A stretch of DNA of 63,180 nt from Bacillus wiedmannii (GCF_001583695.1 NZ_LOBC01000026.1:1-63180); one strand, 5' to 3'. Counted from the stretch's first letter, positions 9,833-19,763 are shown. Translations and numbers: made by a program. Notes: generated by a model not told the origin, from the sequence alone.

Positions 9833-10885
9833 TTGGTTCTCGGTATTTTAACTTCTCACCCTCATTATGAGCAAATGTATTACACCGAAATCGCTAAACG
9901 CGCTCGGCTTTATCATAATGTCGTTGCCCAGTTTACGCCATTTGGTATTGATCCTAAAACAGACCTTGTCTCTGGTCTTATTTATGATACAAATACAGGA
10001 AAATGGAAAGAGCAAATATTCCCTATTCCTTCTTATATTTACGATCGTTCTTCTTTTAACGAGGAAACAGACTTCAACAAAGCAAAATCAATTATTCACT
10101 CATTACACAACCGTCCTACCACTACCTTTTTAAATAACACACTCATTGACTTAAGCGAACTTCATGATTTATTTCTCACGAATAAAAAATTATCTCCTTA
10201 TATACCAAAATTTGAAATAGCAACGATACAAAACATTTTCAAACTGTTATTAAAAACAAAAGATATTATTATACGGCCTACTAACACACATTCCAATGAA
10301 AGTCTGTACCGGATCACTTATAAAAACAAAACGTTTCATATCGATACGATAAATGATGACTATCATACTTCTACTCCAATCAAACGGACAGATGAATTTA
10401 TATCTTGGTACAAATCTAACATACGATCAGCACGTTACATCATCCATACAATGCTGCAACCACCAAATCAATTAACATACCCGCTCCATATTCGAACCAT
10501 TTTGCAAAAAAATAAAGAACAAAAGTGGAATGCTATCGGCCAATTTATACAAAAAAGCTCATTTCCGAATCAACTTTTACTTTCGGCAACGGATGATTCC
10601 TCGTTGCATTCATTTTCAAAAATTAAATACGTATTATCTAGTACAGGTGTACAATTATTACAGGACGCTTTACATGACATTATAAATGAAGTGTTCCAAA
10701 CATTAGACGAATCTTATTCTTCGTTATTCGAGCTAGAGCTTTCCACCATTATGGATCAAAAAGGGGCAATTTGGCTTATGTATGTCAACACGATCCCCCC
10801 GTACGAACATTACATTCGTCATAGTGATGCATTAGCCGAAAAAATATATCACGGACCACTAAAGTTTAGTCGCTTCACACCATAA
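9833..10885 (+). CDS. yheC: Spore coat-associated YheC/YheD-family ATP-grasp-like protein
   Basis: 350 residues of the YheC/D family, which has an ATP-grasp-like core and is linked to the spore coat in B. subtilis. Family signatures are LGILTSHPHYEQMYYTEIAK, YDRSSF, and a terminal glutamate-rich segment (LFELELSTIMDQKGAIWLMYVN) resembling the metal-binding end of ATP-grasp enzymes. The TTG start has GGAG 8 nt upstream; a GTG at 9824 overlaps the SD. Its stop overlaps a leading ATG of the yheD mRNA, indicating an operon. Confidence 0.85.
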   Translation: MVLGILTSHPHYEQMYYTEIAKRARLYHNVVAQFTPFGIDPKTDLVSGLIYDTNTGKWKEQIFPIPSYIYDRSSFNEETDFNKAKSIIHSLHNRPTTTFLNNTLIDLSELHDLFLTNKKLSPYIPKFEIATIQNIFKLLLKTKDIIIRPTNTHSNESLYRITYKNKTFHIDTINDDYHTSTPIKRTDEFISWYKSNIRSARYIIHTMLQPPNQLTYPLHIRTILQKNKEQKWNAIGQFIQKSSFPNQLLLSATDDSSLHSFSKIKYVLSSTGVQLLQDALHDIINEVFQTLDESYSSLFELELSTIMDQKGAIWLMYVNTIPPYEHYIRHSDALAEKIYHGPLKFSRFTP

Positions 10886-10905
10886 TGAAAGGAGGTAACA
10901 CCATT

Positions 10906-12366
10906 TTGAAAGAGCACATATATACATTAAACATTTCAGATGAGCATCCAAATAGTATTACTTTACCTTACATTTTTTCCATTACACCACCAATTTCATC
11001 CCTTTCCTTCGGCGTACGCCATGTTGCAAGTGAAGAGGTGAAAATTCATTATTCCTTTACTCGCGAAATCATTATCGGAAAACAAATTGCAGAGAAACTT
11101 TTACTTCCTCATTCCACTACTATCCATGCATTCACGCAAAATGAAACCATTATTTTCGGACCATTAATCGGGATTTTTACAACTGGTTTTAACGATGACT
11201 CTTCTAATCCTTTAGGAAACCGTTCAACTTCTCTCAGCGAGTTACTAACGCCGCCATTCACCTTGCGACCATTTGTATTCGTTTTTGGTGTGCAACATAT
11301 AAACTGGGAAGACGAAACAATTGAAGGATATTTCTTTCAAGAGAAACAGTGGATTAAGAAAAAAGTCCCTTTACCGAATGTCATTTACGATCGATTACCA
11401 AATCGTAAAGCCGAAAATTATAAACCGATCGTAAGAGCAAAAAGAAAGTTAGAGCATGACTACTCCATTCCTTGGTTTAACCCAGGCTTTTTCAATAAAT
11501 GGGAAGTGCATCAACTTCTTGTGAAAGATGAATCCATTATGCCTTTATTACCAAACACAGAAACATTTCAACACTTCGAACAAGTAGAACGATTTCTCGG
11601 TACGTATAAATCTGTTTACATGAAACCGATTCACGGCAGCTTCGGTAGAAATATTCATCAACTATTTTATTCTCAAACAGAGAATTGCTACTACTGCCGT
11701 TATCGCGAAAATGAAGAAAATAAACTAAGAAAGTACCAATCATTAGAAACGCTTCTGAACCATGTGTTAAAAGGACATGATTTAAAAAAATTTATCGTAC
11801 AACAAGGTATTTCCTTACTTCGCTTCGATGGGCAACCTGTTGATTTTCGCATTCATACAAATAAAAATCATTTCGGCCAATGGATGGTCAGTGCAATCGT
11901 TGCAAAAATTGCTGGCAAAGGTAGCTTAACAACGCATGTAAATAGCGGTGGCGATACAAAATTACTGCAAGAACTTTTTCCAGATTCAACGAAACAAATT
12001 CAAATTGAAAATAAATTAAAACATACGGCCTTACAAATCAGTTACGCGCTCGATGAACAAGTAACCGGAAATATTGGAGAAATCGGTTTTGATATCGGTT
12101 TAGACACACAGGAAAACCCGTGGCTCTTTGAAGCAAACTCTAAACCTGGGCGAACTGTATTCCAAGATGAAAAGTTAAAAGAACAAAGTGAACTGACGCG
12201 CCAATTATTTTACGAATATGCCATCTACTTAACTGAACATTCTTTGCGCGATGCAAAAGAAAAAATGTCTCAAATAAAATCCGGAACTCCATCAAACACC
12301 GAACATATCCCATCCCCTATGATTCACTTACAAATACAAAAACAAAAACTTCCACCTCATTCATAA
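10906..12366 (+). CDS. yheD: Spore coat-associated ATP-grasp protein YheD
   Basis: About 486 residues. The C-terminal half is an ATP-grasp domain: VYMKPIHGSFGRNI, FIVQQGISLLRFDGQPVDFRIH, and the metal-site region NIGEIGFDIGLD...WLFEANSKPGR. The N-terminal half is family-specific. B. subtilis YheD is a mother-cell, coat-associated protein. The TTG start sits 9 nt after GGAGGT, and the in-frame ATG at 10885 precedes that SD. It is the second gene of the yheC-yheD unit and ends inside its own terminator stem. Confidence 0.87.
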   Translation: MKEHIYTLNISDEHPNSITLPYIFSITPPISSLSFGVRHVASEEVKIHYSFTREIIIGKQIAEKLLLPHSTTIHAFTQNETIIFGPLIGIFTTGFNDDSSNPLGNRSTSLSELLTPPFTLRPFVFVFGVQHINWEDETIEGYFFQEKQWIKKKVPLPNVIYDRLPNRKAENYKPIVRAKRKLEHDYSIPWFNPGFFNKWEVHQLLVKDESIMPLLPNTETFQHFEQVERFLGTYKSVYMKPIHGSFGRNIHQLFYSQTENCYYCRYRENEENKLRKYQSLETLLNHVLKGHDLKKFIVQQGISLLRFDGQPVDFRIHTNKNHFGQWMVSAIVAKIAGKGSLTTHVNSGGDTKLLQELFPDSTKQIQIENKLKHTALQISYALDEQVTGNIGEIGFDIGLDTQENPWLFEANSKPGRTVFQDEKLKEQSELTRQLFYEYAIYLTEHSLRDAKEKMSQIKSGTPSNTEHIPSPMIHLQIQKQKLPPHS

Positions 12367-12380
12367 GGTGGAAGTTTTCT
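12345..12380. terminator. Terminator of yheCD
   Basis: 13-bp stem AAAACTTCCACCT / AGGTGGAAGTTTT with an 8-nt loop that contains part of the yheD stop codon region. The flanks allow both directions, so it may also serve the converging zinc-ribbon gene. Confidence 0.85.
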
Positions 12381-12382
12381 AT

Positions 12383-12628
12383 TTACACAAGTTTCACTAC
12401 AACCTCTGTTTCCACATTACACATCCCGCAATAAAAAACATGATTGCAGTAATCTTGTGAATTACTATGTGTTAACCCATCTACTGCACTTAATAATTCT
12501 TGATCCATATACGCACTATAATCGTCTATGTAATCTACAGTTTTTCCATAATCTTGGAGTATACCTTGGCAATTTTGACAAGAATATGTTTGTGATTCTA
12601 ATGCGTTGCAAAGCGGGCAAATTCCCAT
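12383..12628 (-). CDS. Small zinc-ribbon protein
   Basis: 81 residues with three CxxC pairs: CPLC near the start, CQNC about 14 residues later, and CGMC close to the C-terminus after NHVFYCG. These suggest one or two structural zinc sites. The ATG is preceded by GGAGG with 7 nt spacing. I do not recognise the family. It occupies the place of B. subtilis yheE but does not look like it. It shares the yheD terminator. Confidence 0.65.
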   Translation of the reverse strand: MGICPLCNALESQTYSCQNCQGILQDYGKTVDYIDDYSAYMDQELLSAVDGLTHSNSQDYCNHVFYCGMCNVETEVVVKLV

Positions 12629-12659
12629 CACGATTCCTCCATACGTTATCATTTACAAG

Positions 12660-12927
12660 CAGATTGAAGAGAGCATCTAGCCGTGTATAGGAGCGTCCTG
12701 TCCCACCCCTACTTAAAATAGAACTATAAAGTTGCTACCGATTTAATTTTAGTAAGTCATAAATAAGAAGTTAATGATTTGCCCCACAATAGCGGGATAC
12801 AAAAAGAAAAACATATTTCATATCGCTCTTAGTTTAGCCTTCTTTCTAAAAAATACAACGATTACTCTTATTTCATAATTTACGAAATCGCTAAGATTTT
12901 TTTACAAAATTTACAAATTATTATTTC
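12660..12927. other. Non-coding region upstream of the SASP promoter
   Basis: AT-rich sequence without a credible gene. It carries TATCCCGC-like wording near 12795, faintly like the end of the bcr1-type repeat, but too short to call. Confidence 0.35.
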
Positions 12928-12956
12928 GTATATCTTTCTAGGTAACATCCATACTA
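12928..12956 (+). promoter_or_regulatory. Sigma-G (forespore) promoter of the SASP gene
   Basis: GTATA at 12928-12932 fits the sigma-G -35 pattern GHATR, and CATACTA at 12950-12956 fits the -10 CATnnTA, 17 nt apart. Transcription should start near 12963, giving a leader of about 105 nt. Confidence 0.75.
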
Positions 12957-12978
12957 TGAGTACAAACTTAATTACCGA

Positions 12979-13032
12979 TGGATTAGCGCCAAACGGGGCG
13001 ATAATCTGGTTCAAATCCAGCTAGTCCAACCA
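12979..13032 (+). ncRNA. 54-nt tRNA-like fold with CCA end in the SASP leader
   Basis: An acceptor-like stem pairs 12979-12986 with 13021-13028 (8 bp, one G-U), followed by an A discriminator and CCA. A T-arm-like hairpin CTGG-TTCAAAT-CCAG has a canonical 7-nt loop. Between them is a short hairpin CGCC-AAACGG-GGCG. Acceptor plus T-stem total 12 bp, as in tRNA. There is no anticodon arm. It lies inside the predicted 5' leader of the SASP mRNA. Whether it is processed or aminoacylated is unknown. Confidence 0.6.
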
Positions 13033-13069
13033 AAAAAAATTTTTATAACTCTAAGGAGGATATATTCCT

Positions 13070-13273
13070 ATGGCAAACCAAAATTCTTCAAATCAATTAG
13101 TAGTACCAGGAGCAACAGCTGCAATCGACCAAATGAAGTACGAAATCGCTCAAGAATTTGGTGTACAATTAGGAGCAGATTCTACGGCTCGTGCTAACGG
13201 TTCTGTTGGTGGAGAAATTACAAAACGTCTAGTTGCAATGGCTGAGCAAAGCCTTGGCGGATTCCAAAAATAA
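13070..13273 (+). CDS. sspB: Alpha/beta-type small acid-soluble spore protein
   Basis: 67 residues, typical for alpha/beta SASPs, which coat and protect spore DNA from UV and heat. It has the GPR protease region [13 protein letters not shown] and the two conserved blocks [14 protein letters not shown] and [23 protein letters not shown] precedes the ATG. The symbol rests on position: B. subtilis sspB lies inside the yhe block in the same place. It is driven by the sigma-G promoter at 12928-12956. Confidence 0.93.
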   Translation: MANQNSSNQLVVPGATAAIDQMKYEIAQEFGVQLGADSTARANGSVGGEITKRLVAMAEQSLGGFQK

Positions 13274-13284
13274 ATATATATGGC

Positions 13285-13317
13285 AAAAAGGTCTCAAGGC
13301 ATATGCCTTGAGACCTT
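13285..13317. terminator. Bidirectional terminator after the SASP gene
   Basis: Perfect 30-nt palindrome (13288-13317) centred on CATATG. Five T follow on the minus strand, so it ends the ABC transporter operon as well as the SASP transcript. Confidence 0.85.
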
Positions 13318-13324
13318 CCTTAAT

Positions 13325-14059
13325 TTACTGCAACATTTGTAAAAACTTCTTCGTGCGTTCTTCTTTTGGATTTGTAAATACATCTTCTGGTGTACCTTGT
13401 TCGACAACGACACCGCCATCCATGAAAATAACACGGTTCGCAATTTGATGCGCAAAACGCATTTCGTGCGTTACAATAACCATCGTCATGCCTTCTTTAG
13501 CAAGTTCTTTCATGACTTTCAGAACTTCTTGAACGAGTTCAGGATCGAGTGCTGACGTCGGTTCATCAAATAGTAATACTTCCGGCTCCATCGCAAGCGC
13601 GCGAGCAATTCCAACGCGCTGTTGTTGTCCGCCTGATAATTGGAACGGATATAAGTCTACTTTATCCGCAAGACCAACTTTTTCAAGGAAATAGTTTGCT
13701 TTTTTCTTCGCTTCTTCTTTCCCCATCTTTTTCACTGTAACGAGCCCTTCCATTACATTTTGAAGTGCTGTTAAATGAGGGAATAGATTATGGTGCTGGA
13801 ATACCATACCTGTTTGCGTACGAAGATTGACAATATCTTTCTTCGATATTTTTCGAGAGAAGTCGAGCTCTTTATTACCGATGCGAATATTACCAGCGTT
13901 CGGCGTTTCTAACACGTTGAGACAACGCAGGAATGTCGTTTTACCAGATCCCGATGGCCCGATAATAACAACAACCTCCCCCTTCTCAACTGATAAATCT
14001 ATATGTTTTAGTACGGTATTATCTCCGAAACTTTTTTGTAAATGTTGAATTGAAATCAT
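13325..14059 (-). CDS. Polar amino-acid ABC transporter, ATP-binding protein
   Basis: 244 residues with Walker [10 protein letters not shown], signature [15 protein letters not shown] and Walker [14 protein letters not shown], plus the switch His in VIVTHEM. This is the GlnQ/TcyC-type ATPase subfamily of polar amino-acid importers. It is the last gene of a three-gene minus-strand operon (substrate-binding protein, permease, ATPase). Substrate specificity (glutamine, cystine or other) cannot be settled from sequence alone. Confidence 0.92.
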   Translation of the reverse strand: MISIQHLQKSFGDNTVLKHIDLSVEKGEVVVIIGPSGSGKTTFLRCLNVLETPNAGNIRIGNKELDFSRKISKKDIVNLRTQTGMVFQHHNLFPHLTALQNVMEGLVTVKKMGKEEAKKKANYFLEKVGLADKVDLYPFQLSGGQQQRVGIARALAMEPEVLLFDEPTSALDPELVQEVLKVMKELAKEGMTMVIVTHEMRFAHQIANRVIFMDGGVVVEQGTPEDVFTNPKEERTKKFLQMLQ

Positions 14060-14087
14060 AAAAACAAAAACTCCTTTTATGAAAGGG

Positions 14088-14786
14088 TTATTTTAGAGTG
14101 TAACGTTCTGAACGTTTTTCTAATATTTGTTGCACAATAGATAATAAGAAGCAAATTGCCCAATAAATTAGACCTGCTTCGAAATAAACAATTAAAAACT
14201 CATAGTTCATTGCCGCAATTTCCTGCGCTTTTCGGAACATTTCTGTTACTAAAATTAACGATGCTAATGAAGTATCCTTCACTAAACTAATAAATGTATT
14301 CGAAAGCGGCGGAATAGATACACGCGTTGCTTGCGGTAAAATAACACGTTTTAATGCTTGCGGGTATGTCATCCCAATTGTATAAGCTGCTTCCCACTGC
14401 CCTTTCGGGATTGAAAGGATAGAAGCACGAATAATTTCAGATGCATACGCACCAACATTTAACGAAAATCCAATAACTGCTGCTGTATATGGCTCAACTT
14501 CAATATTAAGAGTTGGAAGACCATAGAAAATAATAAATAACTGTACAAGAAGTGGCGTTCCGCGAATGATAGATACATAGATACGAGCAATCCATTGTAA
14601 AATACGACTACCTGAAATACGTGCGAGCGCAGTTAACGTCGCAAGTATAATCCCGATAATAAATGTAATAAGCGTTAATGGAATTGTCGTAAATACAGCT
14701 TCCTTCAGCATAGGCATGAAGGAAGACTGCATAATATCTATCCAAGTAGACAATCGATCTGAAACCAACGCACTACTTAGATACAT
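14088..14786 (-). CDS. Polar amino-acid ABC transporter, permease
   Basis: About 232 residues with five to six membrane segments of the HisM/GlnP type. The EAA loop is present ([28 protein letters not shown]), and [19 protein letters not shown] is the characteristic preceding motif. The 5' end overlaps the binding-protein gene by about 14 nt, so translation is probably coupled. A GTG at 14792 is an alternative start. Confidence 0.9.
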   Translation of the reverse strand: MYLSSALVSDRLSTWIDIMQSSFMPMLKEAVFTTIPLTLITFIIGIILATLTALARISGSRILQWIARIYVSIIRGTPLLVQLFIIFYGLPTLNIEVEPYTAAVIGFSLNVGAYASEIIRASILSIPKGQWEAAYTIGMTYPQALKRVILPQATRVSIPPLSNTFISLVKDTSLASLILVTEMFRKAQEIAAMNYEFLIVYFEAGLIYWAICFLLSIVQQILEKRSERYTLK

Positions 14787-15570
14787 TTTCACCGAACCAT
14801 TTTTTCGCTATTTTATCGTACGTACCATCTTTTTTCATATCTTCTAACGCTTTATTTACTTCTTGTACTACCTTGTCGCTACCTTTACGGAATAAGAATC
14901 CACTTTGTGACGCTTCTTTTTCTGTATCTACAATTTTAATTTTTGCATCTTTTTTCGTTTCTAAATAGTTTAACACTGATAATTTATCATTAATTGTGAA
15001 ATCAACGCGTCCAGTGTTTAATAATTCTGCCGCTTGGCTAAAGCCTTCTACATTCGTGATTTCTGCACCATTTTTCTTAGCAATATCTGCATAGTTACTT
15101 GTTAAAGATTGTGCTGCTTTTAATCCTTTTACATCAGCAAATGTAGCAGGTTTATCTTTATCCTTCGCAATAACTAATACCGCTGAAGATGAAACATATG
15201 GGCTAGAGAAGTCATATTTCTTTTGACGATCTTCACGAATACCAACTTCATTCGCAACCATGTCGAAACGTTTTGCATCTAGACCAGCAAGTAAGCTATC
15301 CCATTGTGTTTCTTTAAATACAGGTTTTACTCCTAAACGTTTTGCAACTTCTTCTGCTAATTCAACGTCAAATCCAGTTAATTTATTACTTGAATCGTGG
15401 AATGTGAACGGTGGATATGTACCTTCTGTTCCAATTACAAGTTCACCACTTTGTTTTATCTTTTGTAACGCATCTTGATTAGCTGTATCTTTTTTCTCTT
15501 CTTTACCGCAGCCCGCTACAATCCCGATTGCTAATGTAGTTACTGCAAGTACTGAAAATAATTTTTTCAT
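14773..15570 (-). CDS. Polar amino-acid ABC transporter, substrate-binding lipoprotein
   Basis: 265 residues. A lipoprotein signal with lipobox IVAGC anchors it outside the membrane. The SBP_bac_3 fold is shown by GELVIGTEGTYPPFTFHDSS, LTGFDVELAEEVAKRLG, WDSLLAGLDAKRFDMVAN and the C-terminal LEDMKKDGTYDKIAKKWFGE. GGAGG lies about 9 nt before the ATG. The likely ligand is a polar amino acid; cystine (TcyA-like) is one possibility. Confidence 0.92.
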   Translation of the reverse strand: MKKLFSVLAVTTLAIGIVAGCGKEEKKDTANQDALQKIKQSGELVIGTEGTYPPFTFHDSSNKLTGFDVELAEEVAKRLGVKPVFKETQWDSLLAGLDAKRFDMVANEVGIREDRQKKYDFSSPYVSSSAVLVIAKDKDKPATFADVKGLKAAQSLTSNYADIAKKNGAEITNVEGFSQAAELLNTGRVDFTINDKLSVLNYLETKKDAKIKIVDTEKEASQSGFLFRKGSDKVVQEVNKALEDMKKDGTYDKIAKKWFGENVSK

Positions 15571-15800
15571 GATGGTAATCCTCCAAGTATTCTGATAGGA
15601 ATTTAAAAACTATATTGATTGTATGCAATCTTGAACAATTTTTCAATGAAAATGTTCTTATTTAGTTTATCCTTTTTCTTCATAATCAAACAAAAGGGGA
15701 AAATAACGCTACATACAAAAAATAAGTAACATTTTTTAATATAGCATTTATAAAGAAAAAGGTAAAACAATACTTCTTATTTAACAGCCCTGATTCACTA

Positions 15801-15829
15801 AAAAAGAACTTGTGAAAATCACAAGTTCT
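15801..15829 (-). terminator. Terminator of bmrCD
   Basis: 10-bp stem AGAACTTGTG / CACAAGTTCT with a 5-nt loop. Six T follow on the minus strand, 13 nt past the bmrD stop. Confidence 0.85.
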
Positions 15830-15841
15830 CCTCCATACATA

Positions 15842-17842
15842 TTAAGCGCTCTGGTTTCCTTCCATTTGCGTTTTGTACATATCGTAATAACGCCCGCGCT
15901 TTTTCATTAGTTCATCATGAGAGCCTTTTTCTAAAATCGTTCCTCTATCAAGCACAATAATTTGATCTGCGCTTTTAATTGTTGAAAGACGGTGAGCAAT
16001 AATAAATGTCGTTCTTCCTTTTTTCACAACTTCTAACGCTTGTTGGATCATCGCCTCTGTTTCTGTATCAATACTAGACGTTGCTTCATCTAAAATTAAA
16101 ATGGCTGGATCAAAAGCGAGTGCTCTAGCAAACGAAATAAGCTGACGTTCTCCGGTTGAAAGTGTGCTTCCTTTCTCCGTAATTTCTTCATCTATATTGT
16201 TCGCAAACCGTTCAGCACCAACATCACGCAATGCTTTTACGATGCGATCTTCTGAAATTTTTTCATTCTCTAAGCTTACATTAGAAGCGACCGTCCCGCT
16301 AAATAAAAACGGATCTTGCAGTACGATTCCCATATGTTCACGCGTTGCTTGTTTTGGCATCTCTTTTACGTCGTGACCGTCAATTGTAAGCTTTCCTTTT
16401 TCAAACTCATAAAACTGAAAGAGTACATTCATAATAGAACTTTTTCCTGATCCAGTATGACCGACAAGTGCCACTGTCTCGCCTTGTTTCGCTTCAAAAG
16501 AAATATTTTTTAGCACTTCATCTTTTCCATTATAAGAAAACGACACATTATCAAACTTCACATTTCCTTGTAAGCGAGGCATACGTTCCTCTTCTACTGC
16601 TTCCCCTTTTTCCTCTAACAATTCAAAAACACGTTCTGATGCAACACGCGATTGTTCTAAGTTAGCAAGCTGATTTACCATATTTGTAATTGGTGAGAAC
16701 AATCGTGTTAAATAATCCACGAACGCATACAGTATCCCTAAAGAAATGACGCCTGTAGCACTTAATGAAGCGCCACCGAAATACCAAATCACACCTGTGA
16801 AAGCGATATTTCTTAATACAGACACTAAATTATGAGAAGTTGCGGCATTTAAATTCAAAATTTTATTTTGATACTTAAAATAATCGCCATTTAATTCTTC
16901 AAACTCTTTTTTCGTTTCACGCTCTTGACGGAACGCTTGAATAATCGGCATACCTTGAATGGATTCATTCACTGTTCCGTTAATATCAGATAAACGTGAG
17001 CGCATTTTATGATTGTATACAGACGCATACTTTCTATAAAGGATCGCCCAAACAATTAAAATTGGGATGATAAGTAAACATAACGTCGCCAATTTTACGT
17101 CGAGTAAAAATAGCGCAGCGAATATCCCGATAATATAAATGATACTAGAAACGAATGTCGCAAGCACCGTTACATATAAATCCCGAATGGCTTCCGTATC
17201 ATTCGTGACACGCGATACAATTTTCCCTGCTGGTAAATGATCGAAATACCGAATCGGCAACGTTTGAATATGAGAAAACACATCTTCCCTCATAATTTGA
17301 ATAATTTTGTTCGCTGCCTTCTGTAAGAAAAATTGCTTTCCATATGCAAATAAGGAAACGACTACTAATAAAGCGAAATACCCACCACCAAGTAATAATA
17401 GACGGTTTATTTCTGGTTTATAAAACGCAAACACTTCTTCTTTCGTTAATGCTTTCGCTTTATACACTTGCACTGCCTTACCATTTTGGACGGTAATCAT
17501 ATCATCTTTTACAGTACGTGACCCTTCAGCATTCACTTTATTCGGTACAAAGTAATATTGAAAACCGACTTGCATCACGCGTACTTCTTTTCCTTTTTTC
17601 TCACCTTGTTCAAAGCGATCACTTCGCTTATAAAAGGTACCATTATACGGAACAGCCTCTTCACTCTTTTCTGTTTCATACCAAGGTTTCTCTATTCCAA
17701 CGATATGATCGTCAATCATCGTTTTCGCGACGAAAGGACCAGCAAGTTCTGCGATGACGAAAATAAATAACATTAGCATCGCTGCAAAAATCGTCCCTTT
17801 TACTTTCATCGCATATTGGAACAATCGTTTTGATACGCTCAT
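15842..17842 (-). CDS. bmrD: Heterodimeric multidrug ABC exporter subunit BmrD (YheH-like)
   Basis: 666 residues. The transmembrane domain has six helices with an unusually long extracellular insert between TM1 and TM2 (about residues 45-140), as in YheH. The ATPase domain follows, with Walker A GHTGSGKSS, signature LSTGERQLISFARAL and Walker B AILILDEATSSIDTETE. The catalytic Glu is present here, whereas the partner has Asp, giving one canonical and one degenerate ATP site as in BmrCD. The start overlaps the bmrC stop (ATGA), so the two are coupled. Confidence 0.9.
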   Translation of the reverse strand: MSVSKRLFQYAMKVKGTIFAAMLMLFIFVIAELAGPFVAKTMIDDHIVGIEKPWYETEKSEEAVPYNGTFYKRSDRFEQGEKKGKEVRVMQVGFQYYFVPNKVNAEGSRTVKDDMITVQNGKAVQVYKAKALTKEEVFAFYKPEINRLLLLGGGYFALLVVVSLFAYGKQFFLQKAANKIIQIMREDVFSHIQTLPIRYFDHLPAGKIVSRVTNDTEAIRDLYVTVLATFVSSIIYIIGIFAALFLLDVKLATLCLLIIPILIVWAILYRKYASVYNHKMRSRLSDINGTVNESIQGMPIIQAFRQERETKKEFEELNGDYFKYQNKILNLNAATSHNLVSVLRNIAFTGVIWYFGGASLSATGVISLGILYAFVDYLTRLFSPITNMVNQLANLEQSRVASERVFELLEEKGEAVEEERMPRLQGNVKFDNVSFSYNGKDEVLKNISFEAKQGETVALVGHTGSGKSSIMNVLFQFYEFEKGKLTIDGHDVKEMPKQATREHMGIVLQDPFLFSGTVASNVSLENEKISEDRIVKALRDVGAERFANNIDEEITEKGSTLSTGERQLISFARALAFDPAILILDEATSSIDTETEAMIQQALEVVKKGRTTFIIAHRLSTIKSADQIIVLDRGTILEKGSHDELMKKRGRYYDMYKTQMEGNQSA

Positions 17843-19599
17843 ATTTTCACCCCACTATCCGCACTTTCACTTTCCCCTTGTTGTCTTTCAAACTGCTCCG
17901 CATACCAGCCTCCGCTTTTAATAAGCTGATCATGCGTACCTTCTTCCATAACTTCGCCTTCATCCATAACGAGAATCCAATCCGCATGTTGTACGGCAGA
18001 TAAACGGTGCGTCGTAATTATCGTCGTCTTTCCGCTTCTCTCTGTTCTTATATTCTCAATAATCGCAGCTTCCGTACGAGCATCAACAGCTGATAAAGAA
18101 TCGTCCAAAATTAAAATTTCCGGATTTTGAATAACCGCTCGCGCAATCGAAATCCTTTGTTTTTGCCCTCCTGATAAAGAAACACCTTTCTCTCCAACGA
18201 GCGTTTCTAACCCTTCTGGTAAAAACTCTAAATCCTTTTTAAACGCCGCAATTTCAATTGCTTTCTCGAGTTCTTCTTCCGTCGCTTCTCGGTTTCCGAA
18301 TAAAATATTTTCCCTTGCTGTTTTTGAGAACAAAATATGTTCCTGAGGTACATACCCAATCCACCCGAGTACATTTTCATTCGTTATTTTATTTAACGTC
18401 ACATCAGAGACTGCAATATCCCCATCTCCAAGCGGATATTGACGAAGAAGCTGACGTACAAGCGTCGTTTTTCCGCTTCCTGTTTTTCCAACAACCCCAA
18501 GCGTTTCTCCTTGTTTTAAGGTAAACGAAACCTTCTTTAAATTTGTTTCAGTTGATGAAGGATATGAAAAGGTAACTTCATCAAACTGAATATAATTCGG
18601 CTCTTGTACAAGCTTTGGATTTTTTGGATTCTTTACATCTGGTTCATACGCTAACGTTTCATTTACTCGGTCTAACGAAGCGTTTCCTCTTTGCATAACA
18701 TTAATTAATTCACCAATTGCAAACATCGGCCAAATCATCATCCCTAAATACACGTTAAAAGAAACGAGTTCACCAAGTGTCACCTTCGATTGAAATACAA
18801 GATATGCGCCATACACTAAACCAATTAAATAACTAAGGCCAACAAGCATTTTCACAGTTGGCTGGAATAATGCATCAATTCTGGCTACCTTCATATTTTT
18901 TTCGTAGACGTCATCTCCTAACTGATGAAATCTTTCTTGATCTGCATTTTCTTGTACGTATGCACGAATAACGCGCACACCAGCGATTGATTCTAATACT
19001 TTATCGTTCATATCACCGAACGCATCTTGCGCAACTGTAAATCTTTCATGCAATTTCTTTCCATATATATTCATCGCATACGCCATAATTGGAAGCGGTA
19101 TAAGTGCCGCAAATGTAAGCTCCCAACTAATTGTAAATCCCATCATAAAGACAATTGTAAGCATATATAAACTCGAATCCACGAGCGTTAATATACCGAA
19201 ACCAGCCGTCATAGCAATTGCTTTTAAATCATTCGTTGCTCTCGCCATTAAATCGCCAGTACGATTTTTTTGATAAAACGTCGGTGTCATTTTAAGTAAA
19301 TGCCCCATAAATTTAGAGCGCATCGTCTTCTCCAGTACGAATGCACCGCCAAACAATTGATGTTGCCAAACGAATGTGAGGCCATATCCAACTATCGTAA
19401 CCCCTATTAAAATAAGAATAGATTGCATAATTGCTTCGTTCGTTAACGTTCCTGTTTTTATATTATCAATCGTAACCCCTAACACTTTCGGGGGAATGAC
19501 TTCAACTATATTCACAATTAAAAGAGCTCCAATGGCGATACTATATCTCTTCCAATGCTCTTGAAAAAACCATTTTAACTTTAGTAATACTGATAACAA
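17839..19599 (-). CDS. bmrC: Heterodimeric multidrug ABC exporter subunit BmrC (YheI-like)
   Basis: 586 residues, matching the length of YheI. Six transmembrane helices are followed by an ATPase domain with Walker A GKTGSGKTT, signature [15 protein letters not shown] and Walker B EILILDDSLSAVDARTE. Asp replaces the catalytic Glu, the hallmark of the degenerate half. Heterodimers of this kind export drugs from the cytosol. The TTG start lies 5 nt after GGGAGAGG. Expression probably depends on the attenuator leader at 19764-19949. Confidence 0.9.
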   Translation of the reverse strand: MLSVLLKLKWFFQEHWKRYSIAIGALLIVNIVEVIPPKVLGVTIDNIKTGTLTNEAIMQSILILIGVTIVGYGLTFVWQHQLFGGAFVLEKTMRSKFMGHLLKMTPTFYQKNRTGDLMARATNDLKAIAMTAGFGILTLVDSSLYMLTIVFMMGFTISWELTFAALIPLPIMAYAMNIYGKKLHERFTVAQDAFGDMNDKVLESIAGVRVIRAYVQENADQERFHQLGDDVYEKNMKVARIDALFQPTVKMLVGLSYLIGLVYGAYLVFQSKVTLGELVSFNVYLGMMIWPMFAIGELINVMQRGNASLDRVNETLAYEPDVKNPKNPKLVQEPNYIQFDEVTFSYPSSTETNLKKVSFTLKQGETLGVVGKTGSGKTTLVRQLLRQYPLGDGDIAVSDVTLNKITNENVLGWIGYVPQEHILFSKTARENILFGNREATEEELEKAIEIAAFKKDLEFLPEGLETLVGEKGVSLSGGQKQRISIARAVIQNPEILILDDSLSAVDARTEAAIIENIRTERSGKTTIITTHRLSAVQHADWILVMDEGEVMEEGTHDQLIKSGGWYAEQFERQQGESESADSGVKI

Positions 19600-19763
19600 T
19601 GTAACCTCTCCCTTCTCGTTCTCGTTTCACTCTCATGTCTTTATCCACTATCCAGACCCATCATATTTACATTTCGTAACCCATACAATCTCATCACATT
19701 TTTCCACCTTCCAAAGTTTGTTTTATCGTAACCATACAACGTATGGAAACAAGCAAATTAGAC

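Noticed and set aside
12979-13032. A full-length canonical tRNA gene
   Set aside because: The 3' half looks like a tRNA but its acceptor strand pairs only 35-40 nt upstream; there is no room for anticodon and D arms. It is kept as a tRNA-like element, not a tRNA.
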